Source: Sapria himalayana | Lineage: Eukaryota > Streptophyta > Magnoliopsida > Malpighiales > Rafflesiaceae | NCBI GenBank assembly: GCA_029783825.1 | Contig: JAREIK010003088.1 | Location: 1,294,084 to 1,358,083 of the forward strand | DNA length: 64,000 bases | Reading direction: 5' to 3' | In this document: positions 35,120-48,000 of the stretch, one piece after another | Numbering within the stretch: the first letter of the stretch is position 1 | Layout of the letters: each line of letters opens with the position of its first letter | Notes under the pieces: generated by a model | Database searches by the model: none | What the model was told of the DNA's origin: nothing | What the model saw: only the letters and a program-made list of their open reading frames with translations | Program-made: the position numbers and the translations under genes

Positions 35120-38100
35120 TAAATATATATTTATATTTCTATATGTGTATATAACTTTTAATAAAAAAGATCATTTTTAAATAGGTGGCTTTTAAATCCA
35201 TAAACTGCTCGGGATAAATTCTTTTTTATTTTTTTTTTTATTTTTTTAAATAGTAGGAGCTTGCTCTGGGGCAAAATCGGGTTTTTGTTTTGGGATGTGG
35301 TTTATTAATAATTTTTAAAAAGTAGAACAAAACGTAAATATGTTTGTTTTGGGTTGGGCCCCCAAAACATGAACCCGACTATGCTCGGGTGGTCATACTA
35401 ATCTCCCTGACATAATCTTTTCTTTTCCTTTCTTTCCTCATTTATGTGGTTAGGTTTTCAGATCCCAAGATTACACCTCTATTTTGTTCTGCCTCAATCA
35501 GGTATTTTATTTTATAAACCTTATTGTCGGCTGGGTGCATTCACAGCAATAATTGTTTCGCGCGGGTTCTTTTAGTTGTTCGAGAAAGTTGAGGTGAGCA
35601 AGCCCCCGGCAAGTCGTTCGGCATCTGCCGAAATATATGTTTTGGGTTTGAAGTACAAGGCACCAGCAAAGATTGACCCGAGGTTACTCGATGTCAAACA
35701 TTTATTTCAAGCGTCTGCCGAACCCCCACAGAAGGTGAATTGTGAATGTCCTTCATATTTTATTCTTTCTTTTTGTGTGAATTAATTAGTGTATTTTCTT
35801 TTTTAAGGTGCTGAATGTTCTCAAGGGTACAAAGCAAAAACGGCACCGTGATGGGTACGAACCCTATTTATTTCAACTTTTTATTGTATCTGGCCGAGAA
35901 TAATACGTGAATTACTCATCTCCCCGGAAGTCATTGTGTTACATTAGAGGTGTCAAAAGTGCCGTGCCGTGCCAAACAAGGTACGGTATGATTCGCGTGA
36001 CGTGCCAACCATGACACGGTATGATTCGCGTGACGTGCCAAGCACGGCATGGTATGATTCGCGTTCCGTGCCATGCACGGCCTCGGAATCAATTGGCCGG
36101 CCCAACACGGCACAGTTGCACGCCAAGTGCAGGGTCATGCCAGACTGTCCCCAGCGAAACCCATTGCGTGAAAATGCAACAAGTTGCCGACTTATGTGGC
36201 CGGCCGATTGCAATCGGCCACATGACCAAAATCAGAATTGCATGGATAATATTTTTTTTTTTAAAATAATCTTCTATGTAGGGGTGTCCCGGCCCGGAAT
36301 GAGGCACAACATGGTTCAGCCGTGCCTGGGCCGGCCCGGCACGGGAAAATTCTGTGCAAGGGCCCGTGCCGTGCCGTACCTCACCCGGCACGGTTCGGCC
36401 CGTGGCACGGCACACCGGCACGGGTTCATCCCGTGTCGGGTGTCCCTTGAGACCGACCCCGAGATTAGAGGTGTCAACCGGTCCGGCCCGGCACGGCACG
36501 GCGGCATGGGTTCTTCCCGTGCCGGTTTCACGCAGGCACGCGTGGGCGTGACCCGGCACCTCCCGAAAAAAAGACCCCGGGTCGGGTCTGATTGGATCCC
36601 GACCCGCTGTCCCGACTCCCGACCCGGCACGGCTTGCTGTGCCTACGTGCCGTGCCGTGCCCGGATGTTTTTAAACCGTGCCCTAAAAAAACGGGCCGGC
36701 CGTGCTAGGCCGGCCCGTTTGACACCTCTACACGTAACCTTGAGATGCAGGCTAAAAAAAAAAAAATATATATATATATTAAAAAAATAACAAAAATAAA
36801 ACCTTGAGACACTGACTTACTATTTGGGATGGAGGAGACGTGATTCTCCATTAAACAGTATATTTTGGCTAGATAATTTCATTTTGATTTTTTTATTTTG
36901 TTTTGCAGATATGCTGATGGGGACACTCTCGTGAGGAAAGCTTCTTCTGCTGCTGATTTCATCTGGTCTCCTAATCCTCTTGAGATATTGGGCTCGGTGA
37001 CAGCCATAACCTTTGGAGATCCCGCATCGCTACCCATAAAAGATCATGCTTTAACTACGGAAGAGGTATGCGACCACTGGTCTCCTTTCTATTGTTGCAT
37101 CTCTATGCGATTTTATTTAGATCAGTTAAATGTTAGCAGATTCAATTTCTATGTGATGATCTCTGTGTTTTGGGACGACAAGACTTCAAGCAACTTTTGA
37201 AGTAAGAAAATGCATTTTTTTTTTTGTGTTGATTCTCTTTGTAGTTTTTTCCGTGAGTCTGGAAACAACTTTTGGGTAAGACACAACCCAAAATGTTGAA
37301 AAAATCATCTTCATCTTAAAAATTATATTGTCGGCATAATTAGGGTTCATCGTGTGAATATTAATTTTTCAAATAGTGTGTCCCTTATATAGATCCAGAT
37401 TCAAATCTAACTTAAACATATTATTGTTATAATCCTTTCAATTAACAAATGTTTTTTTTTTTTTTTGGGTACGACATAATTAGGGTTCATTATCAAATTT
37501 AGATTGTCGATATAATTAGGGTTCATCATCAAATTAGATTGTCGATATAATTAGGGTTCATCATCAAATTAGATTGTCGATATAATTAGGGTTCATCATC
37601 AAATTAGATTTTCGATATAATTAGGGTTCATCATCAAATTAGATTGTCGATATAATTAGGGTTCATCATCAAATTAGATTTTCGATATAATTAGGGTTCA
37701 TCATCAAATTAGATTGTCGATATAATTAGGGTTCATCATCAAATTAGATTGTCGATATAATTAGGGTTCATCATCAAATTAGATTGTCGATATAATTAGG
37801 GTTCATCATCAAATTAGATTGTCGATATAATTAGGGTTCATCATCAAATTAGATTGTCGATATAATTAGGGTTCATCATCAAATTAGATTGTCGATATAA
37901 TTAGGGTTCATCATCAAATTAGATTGTCGATATAATTAGGGTTCATCATCAAATTAGATTGTCGATATAATTAGGGTTCATCATCAAATTAGATTTTCGA
38001 TATAATTAGGGTTCATCATCAAATTAGATTGTCGATATAATTAGGGTTCATCATCAAATTAGATTTCGATATAATTAGGGTTCATCATCAAATTAGATTG

Positions 38101-41100
38101 TCGATATAATTAGGGTTCATCATCAAATTAGATTTTCGATATAATTAGGGTTCATCATCAAATTAGATTGTCGATATAATTAGGGTTCATCATCAAATTA
38201 GATTGTCGATATAATTAGGGTTCATCATCAAATTAGATTGTCGATATAATTAGGGTTCATCATCAAATTAGATTGTCGATATAATTAGGGTTCATCATCA
38301 AATTAGATTGTCGATATAATTAGGGTTCATCATCAAATTAGATTGTCGATATAATTAGGGTTCATCATCAAATTAGATTGTCGATATAATTAGGTTCATC
38401 ATCAAATTAGATTGTCGATATAATTAGGGTTCATCATCAAATTAGATTGTCGATATAATTAGGGTTCATCATCAAATTAGATGTCGATATAATTAGGGTT
38501 CATCATCAAATTAGATTGTCGATATAATTAGGGTTCATCATCAAATTAGATTGTCGATATAATTAGGGTTCATCATCAAATTAGATTTTCGATATAATTA
38601 GGGTTCATCATCAAATTAGATTGTCGATATAATTAGGGTTCATCATCAAATTAGATTGTCGATATAATTAGGGTTCATCATCAAATTAGATTGTCGATAT
38701 AATTAGGGTTCATCATCAAATTAGATTGTCGATATAATTAGGGTTCATCATCAAATTAGATTGTCGATATAATTAGGGTTCATCATCAAATTAGATTGTC
38801 GATATAATTAGGGTTCATCATCAAATTAGATTTTCGATATAATTAGGGTTCATCATCAAATAGCGATTCATATGTAAATACTGATTCAAATCTAGCTTAA
38901 ACATATTATTGTCATTATCTTCAATATAAGTTTTTCAAGGTTTATCTTTTTAAGTAAGAAATGCATATTTTGGGCACGACACATCTCAAAATATTGTAAA
39001 AATCATCTTCATCATCAAATTTAGATTGTCGCTATGATTAGGGTTCATCATCTGAGGTAAGAAAATGCATTCTTGTTTTGTTGATTCTCTGTAATTTTTT
39101 CCACGCAGAGCTTGGAAACAACTTTTGGGTAAAACACAACCCAAAATGTTGTAAATATCATCTTCATCATAAAAATTATGTTGTCAGATGCAATTAGGGT
39201 TCAATATAATTAGGGTTCATCATATGAATTTGCAATATAAAGCAGTAGCTGTTGTATCCACACAGAGCAGTATACGAAGCAACAGAACAGGCAGCAGCCA
39301 AACACAGTGTGGGAGAGTAGAAGAAGAATGTTGGGTTCATGTTGCTGTGTCATGCAGGTGGAGAATGCGCGTCAGAAAGGAACTCGAGTCATCTGGAAGG
39401 GAGAGTTCCGTGGCAGCAACAGTGGAACATGGAGGTGAGTTGGATGAAGACGACAGATTGCTCCATGAGATGGAAGAACTGACGCATGCCATGGAGCGAA
39501 GGAAGAAGCGCGCTCGCAAAAATCGCTCAAAAAGGCAAGCCAAGGTTCGTGCCTCCCACAAGAAACTGGCTCACAGGAACCAAATTTCCAGAGTTTGATC
39601 TTGTTCTGGTGCCTGGTTCATGCAATTTCTTGTTTTCTGCTGTGAATAACTGCCTCAGGACAAAGCTCGGGAGGCAACCAGAATGCAAGTAGATGCAATG
39701 GAAGATGGCTACGCCGACGCGACGTTGTTTTCGCTTGCATCTATCAAGGTTCTTATTTGCCCGCATCGCCATCTTCATCGTCATCGTCGTCATCACCATG
39801 GCAAACTAACAGCAGCTCTGTTAAACTTACTCGACATTACCAGACGAAGATGGATCCATAGAGAAATGTGGAGAGCAAAAAAACAAAAAAAAAAACACGT
39901 GCCATAATTCATCAATTCCTCCCCATCGCAGATCCAACGCAACTACAGCATAGTATATCAGCGTGACGCCATGGTTGCTGATACGAACAGTTTGTTGCAG
40001 GGAAAGAAGGATCTGGCAGTAGTCAACACCTGCGATGTTGATGTCGATGACGACGAAGACGATTCACAGAACAGTGAAAATGAAGATGCCGCCGGCAGTC
40101 ATTCGCCAAGCGACGTGGACGCGGATGTAGAATCCAGAAGGTGATTGTTATGTGCAGGGCGTAGTTTGTAGAACTAAATGTGTTCCTGAGCTTGCCACTT
40201 CTCGTCGGCAGGTACAATGAAGAGATCGAGGAGCTTTTGGACGAGGCGTATGAACGATACGTCGCAAAGACGGAAGGAAATACGAAGAGGAGGAAACGCG
40301 CAAAGCAAGAACACGCTCAGGATCATCTTCTCGAGGTGCTTCTGCGGTCTGAGAGGTTTTTTCCGATCAGAACGAGCTTAATGGAGTTTGTTTCATGCAG
40401 GGAGATGTGGATTTGGATGCGGATCATGTGAACACGGGCTATGATTCGGATGAACAAGATGAGGAAGGCAATCCGCTGATTGTTTCGCTTCATCGGCCAC
40501 CTACGAAGAAAGAGATCGTGAACAAGTGGTTCAGCCAGAGCGTCTTCTCCATGGATGATACTGAGAAGAACGGGGAAGAAGACGACTCTAGAAAAGATGA
40601 CAGCGAAGAAGAAGCTGTTCTTCCCGAGCATACTTGCAGAACACCAGTCGCTGGTTCGGATAAGGAAGAAGGTAAAGCAAGCGACACCTACGCCGTCGTT
40701 GCTGCTCCGAGCACGGATTCCGACGATGATTCGTCGTCGTCGTCGGACGAGCTTGATGACGTGGATGATGACCAGAAAGCTGAAATTCTAGCGTGCGCGA
40801 AGAAGATGATGAGGAAAAAACAAAGAGAGGCGATCTTAGACGAAGCCTACAACAGGTACATGTGTCACGATGAGGGCTTGCCGAGATGGTTTGTGGAGGA
40901 AGAGAAGAAGCACTGGAGGGCGATGAAGCCGGTCACCAAAGAGGAGGTGGCCGCCATGCGAGCACAATTTAAGGAAATTGACGCCCGACCGACCAAAAAG
41001 GTGGCACAGGCCAAGGCGCGGAAAAAAAGGATGCTTGCCAGGAAGATGGAGAAGGTCCGAAAGAAGGCCAACGCCGTCGCCGGACAGGCAGACATCTCCG

Positions 41101-41360
41101 ATCAGTACAAGCGCAAGGAAATCGAACGGCTGTACAAGAAAGCTGTGCCTCAGCGACCTAAGAAGGAATACGTGGTGGCAAAGAAAGGCGTGTCTGTCAG
41201 AGTCGGGAAGGGGAAGGTTCTCGTTGATCCTCGCATGAAGAAGGATAGGAGAGTCCATGGAACGGGAAAACCAGGCAGAACTGGTAAACCAGGCAGAACT
41301 GGTAAACCGATGGCAGGGAAGAGGATGGAAAAAAATAAGAAAGGAAGGAATAGGGGCTAA
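30552..41360 (+). CDS. SPB1: SPB1-type rRNA 2'-O-methyltransferase (11 exons, 815 aa)
   Basis: SPB1/FTSJ3 is a nucleolar FtsJ-family enzyme that 2'-O-methylates 25S-type rRNA during 60S assembly. Exons: 30552-31025, 35454-35501, 35576-35734, 35808-35854, 36909-37065, 37140-37201, 39358-39544, 39659-39748, 40001-40140, 40212-40335, 40401-41360. All junctions are GT-AG, and the total is 2448 nt with one open frame. The AdoMet motif DLCTAPGSW is at residues 48-56. The FtsJ K-D-K-E tetrad maps to K29 (CWKL), D118 (LHDGSP), K158 (last codon of exon 1) and E193 (SAEIY). The middle domain holds AADFIWSPNP and CDDLCVLGRQDFK. Acidic tracts follow in exons 9-11. The Spb1 C-terminal domain includes KAEILACAKKM, EGLPRWFVEEE and a basic GRTGKP-repeat tail. 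Length is as expected for plants. Introns 1, 4 and 6 are enlarged by repeats. The methylation target is inferred from yeast. Confidence 0.95.
31026..34107. other. First part of SPB1 intron 1
   Basis: Mostly AT-rich intron without recognisable exons. A short, strongly decayed GC-rich element remnant lies at about 31945-32032 (GTGTCGTGCCTGGCCC ... GTTTGACACTTCTA). Confidence 0.5.
34108..34453. mobile_element. GC-rich hAT-like MITE, copy K
   Basis: This 346-bp element in SPB1 intron 1 has ends TAGAGGTGTCAACC and GTTTGACGCCTCTA and perfect 8-bp flanks ATATCATT (34100-34107 and 34454-34461). The internal palindrome at 34263-34300 carries a few transitions (for example ACGTGG for CCGCGG). Confidence 0.93.
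34454..35453. other. Remainder of SPB1 intron 1
   Basis: AT-rich intron with a TA microsatellite at 35074-35114. It ends at the acceptor GTGGTTAG before exon 2. No other element was recognised. Confidence 0.5.
35945..36730. mobile_element. Composite of GC-rich hAT-like MITEs in SPB1 intron 4
   Basis: There are at least three left ends in the same orientation: TAGAGGTGTCAAAAG at 35945, TAGGGGTGTCCCGG at 36279 and TAGAGGTGTCAACCGG at 36466. Only one right end, TTTGACACCTCTA, is present, at 36730. The first part contains about three copies of a GGTATGATTCGCGTGACGTG unit (about 35985-36080). No target-site duplication matched, so the block arose by nesting plus deletion. It makes up three quarters of the 1054-bp intron. 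Confidence 0.75.
37477..38863. repeat. 35-bp minisatellite, about 39 units, in SPB1 intron 6
   Basis: A head-to-tail array of a 35-bp unit containing GATATAATTAGGGTTCATC and ATCAAATTAGATTGTC. Units are nearly identical; a recurrent G-to-T variant (GATTTTCG for GATTGTCG) and a few one-base deletions are scattered through it. Degenerate units extend beyond both ends (37325-37360, 39020-39050, 39170-39225). Each unit contains AACCCTAA on the minus strand, a telo-box-like word. Confidence 0.95.
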
Positions 41361-43850
41361 AAATAATATCATTATCTCAGGACTCGGACATGATATTTTA
41401 TTTTAATTTTTTATTTAATTTTTCACATATCTGCCTGCTTTATTATATTGTAAAATAGTTTTTTTTTTTGGGAAAATATGTTTTTTGGTCCCAAACTAAA
41501 AATATTTAGGGGGAATTGGGCCCTGGGGTGTTTTCACATATTAGCGTGGCCATCTCGTTGCTCTTGTTTGCCACAAGGTTTACGTGTGATAAAACTGAAA
41601 TGAACATTTTGGTCGGCAGAATTTAAATGAGTGAGCTTGGGTTGATCTAACCTAATCCAAGTTCTTAAAAAGGAGATCGGCCTAACATGATGATTTGGCT
41701 CATATTTAGTATGTGTGCGTGTGTGTGTGTGTATGCATATAAATACACACACATGCATGCATATTATATATATATATATGTGTGTGTGTGTGTATGTGTG
41801 TGTGTGTGTGCTCATATTTTGTATGTGTGCGTGTGTGTGCTCATATTTAGTATGTGTGCGTGTGTGTGTGTGCTCATATTTAGTATGTGTGCACGTGTGT
41901 GTATGCATATAAATACACACACATGCATGCATATAATATATATGTGTGTGTGTACACACACACACACAGAGTAAATACGCCAACAATGTAGATAGCCAAG
42001 TGAATGAATGATCTTATCATTTGGCCAACGCATGCACAACTCACATGACTGGATCATTAGCACGACCCACCAGCATGGTGGTCGTGACCACGGATAGTAG
42101 CAAGCAAAGTGGACACTGTTAATAGTCGACTTGGCTGGCGCCCACCCTTCGCTAAACCAAAAAATTCTAAATAAATTATTTTTATCTACATATTCATCGT
42201 CACCTGATTCTATAATGTTCAAATAGTTTCAATTTTCACCAAATAATGTTTGAAACTCATTATGAGTTTCAGGGCACGATAAGTATCATTGCCGCTGGAT
42301 CGTGCCTTTGGGCCAGGCAGCCGGGTCATGCCTGGCCCGACATGAGGCCCAACACCCCTTGGCCCTATAAGTGTCAAAGGGGTCTGGCAGTTCGGGCATG
42401 GCCAGTTCAATAGTGCTTGACCTGGCATGACATGGTCTAGAACTATGCCTCGGGTCGGGCCGAGCAGCTCCTTATCATTGTTTGTGTCATGCTGGGTCGG
42501 TCATAATTGTGCCTCATGCTTGGCTTGGCGCGACCCATGTGGACTGCCTCGTCATGAGGGTGGTTCATTTTTTTTTAAATGTGGCAATGTGACTGATTTT
42601 AATTGGTTAGCCACATGATATTTTTTTATGCACGACATGTTGACATGACCGTGACCACCATGTCGTGCTGAGCCAATGGACCATGCACCGTGTCGTGCTT
42701 GGCACGACACCAGATTTTAACGGTGTCGTGCATGGCACGACACGGTGGTCCGATTGGGCCAAGAAAAAATGGTCCATGCCGGCATGCCATGGCTCATTTA
42801 ACACCTCGACCTGACTCATCGCGTCACGAGCCGTACCTCGAGCCAGTACGACTTGGTTCCAAACATGGCTTTGTCGGGCCGAGCCCGGCCGCCCTTCCCA
42901 CTTGCCATTTCTAATCATGTTATATTTAATAATATGTTCTTAATGCCAACTCATGCCATCAATAGTCGCTCAAATACAAAAAAAATATTTACAAACAAGG
43001 AATCAATGGTAAAAAAATACATCTTTTTATAATAAATATTTATTTATTGCCTTTTACATGTAATATTCATTTTGTATCGAGGATAATTATAAAAATCACA
43101 TGCAATTACTTCATTATCTATGCCTCGATATATCATGCAGACATTAATACAACAATGTATTTTTCTAAGGACATTAATATGGGCATCTTATTATTTTTTA
43201 TTTATAAATTCAGGCTATTTTTAGCAAAACCAATAAACTCTTCATTTACCTCTTCAAAATTCATTAGTCAAAAACTAATATTTTAGTCTTACATTCATCC
43301 ATTGACAATCAAGTCGTATAATATTTTTCATTCCTGCAACACATAACAAAAATATATTTTCAATTATAATAATGTAAATAGAGATTTATTTATGATAAAG
43401 TTGTAGTAATATATTCAGGATATAATATAAATATAATAAAATAATTATAGTGACATAATTATTAGATAATTTTAGATTAAAATGAGATAAGACGGGTTGC
43501 TTCAATCTCTTAGATATTTATCAAAAGTCATAAGTTCTAATATCGATATATACATAAAATTTAATATTTGATATTTATCTATATTAGATAAATTTGCATT
43601 AATTAAGCAAAAAAGAAAAATTCAAAATGTGATTATTAATTATTTCAAAATTAATATCATGTGCTAACTAATTAGACAAAGTCATTTTATTTAAAAGCAA
43701 TCCTAAATAAATTCGCAAAGCTAATACTTTTAAATATGTCAATAAAAATGACAAAAAAAAAAGTCAACTAATGATAGAGAACATTAATAAATTAATAGAG
43801 ATATGTACTAATCCATATGAAGCACATAGTATAAATAGTCATCTACAAGT
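41361..43850. other. SPB1-C3HC gene spacer, first part
   Basis: Starts with the presumed SPB1 3' end. A TG/CA microsatellite field lies at 41690-41965, in which the phrase CTCATATTTAGTATGTGTG recurs. About 42250-42915 is a decayed GC-rich hAT-like remnant (GTGTCAAAGGGG at 42369, TTTAACACCTCGA near 42800). The rest is AT-rich with nothing recognised. Confidence 0.55.
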
Positions 43851-44281
43851 TAGAAGTGTTAAATAGGATGTGCCGGGCTGGACATGACACGGTTTTTTGG
43901 GGGTTCAGCCCGGCACAGGCTCGCGACACGATTCGCCTGGTTCGGCCAGGACGGGCCGAACCCTAAATTTTAAAAAAAATTAAGGTTTCGGCGCGCACCT
44001 TCGCGCCGAACCCTAATTTTAAAAAAGATTAAGAATTAGGCGCGCCCGAAACCCTAATTTTTAAAAAAAATTAGGGTTTCGGCACCCCGGTAACCCTAAT
44101 TTAAAAATAAAAAAATTTGGCGCGGTACCGTGCCGGACCAAGCACGGCACGAGGCCCGGTTGGCCTGGGCACGGCACGGCATGAGCCCGGGCATGAAAAA
44201 TTCCCGTGCCGGGCCGGCCCAAGCACGGCTAAACCGTGCCGTGCCTCGTGCCGGTCCGGCCCGGCCCAGTTGACATCTCTA
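43851..44281. mobile_element. GC-rich hAT-like MITE, copy M
   Basis: This 431-bp element has ends TAGAAGTGTTAAATAGG and GTTGACATCTCTA and flanks CTACAAGT (43843-43850) and CTACTAGT (44282-44289), matching at 7 of 8. The interior has several TTAGGGTTTCGG/CCCTAATTTT inverted words instead of the 38-bp palindrome, so it belongs to the same subfamily as the stretch at 49620-49840. It lies about 730 bp upstream of the C3HC gene start. Confidence 0.85.
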
Positions 44282-44837
44282 CTACTAGTTGAGACATGTA
44301 ATGTAAATTTTTTTAAATATAAAAAAAATAAGGTGTTATTTAGTGGATTGCACATTTAGAATGTGCAAAAAATATAAAATATATAATTTATCAATTAAAA
44401 TTATATAAATTCAACAAAACAAGAAGAGGGAACTCAATAAGAATTATAAACATGAAAAAAAAAAACTATAAGTAACAACAACACACAAAAAAAATTTAAT
44501 TCACAAATATGATACACATAAGAAATTTTGAAAAACTAAATTTGATATCTCAATTATAAATAATTAGTATAACAAACACTAATTAAAGAAAAATAAATAA
44601 AGATGAACTTAAATTAAAAATTTCTAACCCCTAATTTTTTTTTTTAGATTTAAAATATTATTTGATAAATTATTTATTATAATCTAGCAATATAATTTGT
44701 TAATGTTTCTAAATCAGCCACGGAATTTTATTGTGGTTTGATTTTAAATTATAAAATATAAATATTTGTTTAATCAATTTATTTATTGTGGTTCAGAATC
44801 CACGAGAAATAGCAATTTGTTCAGAGCAAATTGATCG

Positions 44838-44921
44838 ATGCTCCGCCTCGAATCGACGGCGCTGTGGAATTCGACGGAGATAATCGGAGTACGACGTAAC
44901 GTGGTTGCTCATGTGATGTAG
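44838..44921 (+). promoter_or_regulatory. Possible upstream ORF in the C3HC gene leader
   Basis: A 27-codon open frame (ATG 44838, TAG 44919-44921) precedes the main start codon by about 90 bases, in the GC-richer segment that looks like the 5' leader. A TTTATAG acceptor-like site at 44993-44999, just before the start codon, suggests an intron could remove part of the leader. Whether the uORF is transcribed is unknown. Confidence 0.3.
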
Positions 44922-45007
44922 CTGGCGACCGTTTCGCGAGGCCCCTCCGGAACGCGGCGCTTAGTTTCTGACAGTTGTCTTCTTTGTTTTATAGATCTCA
45001 GGGAGGT

Positions 45008-48000
45008 ATGAGGGAAGAAGTTATAAGCTCCGGGGGGACTATGGATCCAACTCCAGCAGCAAGGTACCTCTTCGTGTTTCTCTTAATTGTTTCAATGTTC
45101 AATTGAAGTTCTAAATCGCTGTTGATTTTCAGAAACTAGGGTTTAGCGTTTTCAGCTTGATTTGTCGAATTTGTTTCTGTTAAATTTTGTAATCCTGAAT
45201 TTTGATCTCCGATACATAACTTTTCCTGCCATACTCAAGTTCTGCTGGTGCATCATCTCCTGCTGTCCCCGTAAGCATCAGCAGCATTGCGAGATCTAGC
45301 TGTGCTCACGATTCGAAGACGCCATCTTTATCCTGTTATGGTTCACAGATTCCTTTGAATTCCCTGAGCAACAGTGCTGCTGATTCGGCCCTCGGATCAA
45401 CGAGACCATGCAAGCCCTGGGAAAGAGGGGATTTGTTGAGGCGGCTGGCTACTTTTAAGCCAATAAATTGGGTCGGAAAGCCTAAGGTATTAATTCTTTT
45501 TTTAAAAAAAATGTTGTATCTACATTTTAGGATTATGGTTTCACTGTGATTCATTTATCTGATTTGTTTAGAATGAAAATTTGAAGAACATGAACAAAGT
45601 TATGTTCCTTGTATGGTACAAAGGATTACCTAATAACGTGAAACGCCATGTTTTCACCCCAATAAAGAACAAAAATTAGTTAATAATTCGGTCTCTTTAA
45701 AGTTAAAGTGTTAATCCATGAAAGCATCTTTAAATTGACCAACTAGGTGATCATCATTAGAAAGAATAGCACCATTGGAAAGGTAAGTGGTTTAGCTCTT
45801 TAGCTAAATGTTTTTACTTTTGTTGGATTGGAATGCAAATACATGTTTCCTTGGAGAGACACAGTAAGTTCAATTAATATTTTATAACATTCTCGATGAC
45901 AACAAATCTTGTGGGTGTTTATCTTTTTTACTTAATATTGAATAATTTTTTTTTTTGAGATTAATACTAAATAGTACTTAATAGTATTAATTATTAAGTC
46001 ATTTATTTTTTTTATTTAATGCTGAATAGATAAGCTGAGATCGAATTGTGGTGGAAGTGAGTTTTTTTGAATGGAAATAGTCAAATATTTTTGATTTTTT
46101 TGTTTCAGTTATTTTTTTAAAATATTTAGTGATAAGGGAGTGAAAAATAAAAAAAATAAATAACTGAATGTTGAAAGCAAATTGCTTTTAGTATTCAACA
46201 TGCCCTTAGTACTAAATAGTACTTAATAGTATTAATTATTAAGTCATTTATTTTTTTTACTTAATGCTGAATAGATAAGCTGAGATCGAATCGTGGTGGA
46301 AGTGAGCTTTTTTGAATAGAAAAAGTCAAAATTTAACTTTTTTGTTTCAGCTATTTTTTTAAAATATTTTTTGATAAGTGAGTGAAAAAAAAAATAAATA
46401 ACTGAATATTGAAAGCAAATTGTTTTCAGTATTCAACATGCCCTTAGTACTAAATAGTATTTATAGTATTAATTATTAAGTTATTTATTTTTTTTTACTT
46501 AATGCTGAATAGATAAGCTAAGATCGAATCATGGTGGAAGTGAGCTTTTTTTAATGGAAATAGTCAATTTTTGATTTTTTTGTTTCAGCTATTTTTTTAA
46601 AATATTTAGTGATAAGTGAGTGAAAAATAAAAAAAAATAAATAACTGAATGTTGAAAGCAAATTGCTTTCAGTATTCAACATGCCCTTAGTACTTTTTGT
46701 AGATATTCTAAAAAATGTGGCCTTTTTATTTGTTTCCATGGTCAACAATTTATTAGAATGTCATGTGTTTTGATGAATATGAAGAAAACAAAGGTTGAAA
46801 TATTATTCTCTTATTGACACACACCCATACACATATATATTGGGCTCCTAGATGAATGTTCATAATATATGGGTGCGACACTGATCTATAAGATGATTGA
46901 ACACTTATATAAAATTCATCTAATATATGTAATAGAAAATATAGTTTTCCTGTCTATGTGATTATTTTGGTGATTGTTAAAATAATGTTTCAAGCACCTA
47001 TAATTTCTAACATATGCACTAGTAGTTTTCTTTTGTCATCTAACTTACATATTTAATATGTGTGAGTGTGTGTGTGTGTGTGTGTGCAGCTCACATGGCG
47101 GGTTTGTCGTGCATTGCCACATGGTGAAGTGTGGATATATTTGTTTGGTACACACTCAATTAGATTTTTGTGTTAGATAATTCTACTTCCATGATTATAA
47201 TTTTAGAGATTATGTAGAAGAAAATAACAAAAAATGATAGTAAATGATATATATATTCATAATCACAATCCAACAGAATCATGATAGAATCAACACAAAA
47301 CAGAAAAGAATCCAAAACTTAACACACAAAATAACGTGGTTTATTAGTTGTTCAATACGACTAGTTACATCCACCAGAAAAATATACATGTGTTTACAAA
47401 TTATAACTAAACAGAATATTCTTATAGTATGTATGTAAAAGTAGTCATGATGAAAATCACGCAGAAATGATAAAATATAAATGAATAATTCCACATCAAA
47501 ATTATAACAGTCAAAAAAAATAGTAATAAAAATAACTTATATTAATAATGATTTGCTTACTGCTGTATTCTCAGTCTCTTAATATTTTATTTTTTTCATT
47601 TACATGAAAAATATTAAAATAGAAATATATTTTGATTATACAAACAGTTTATCAAAATAACATATATACTATACTTTGCTTAGTCTAGTTCAAAATGATT
47701 AGTCTTTCCTAAAGGAAACCAAGATAACTTATTTGGTGCTTTGTTTATTTGGGCTTCCCATTTCAAGCCTAGGCCATCCCTTGGTTTTTCCAATGGTAGC
47801 CTTTTCAGTGTTATTATTTTTGGAATTTAATCTATGACGTAAGTCTCCATTGATGATAAAACCTTTTATCTACTACATCCATTCTTTTTGTGTGGTTGTG
47901 TGCTTGGTTGAATGCTTTTCTCTCAAAGTTTGTTTCTTTTTTTTTGTTGCAGGTTGCTACTTCACTGGCTTGTGCTCGTAGAGGTTGGATAAGCACTGGT

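Noticed and set aside
37477..38863. CRISPR-like array or telomeric block
   Set aside because: Units are contiguous without unique spacers, the genome is a plant nucleus, and the unit is 35 bp rather than the 7-bp telomere repeat.
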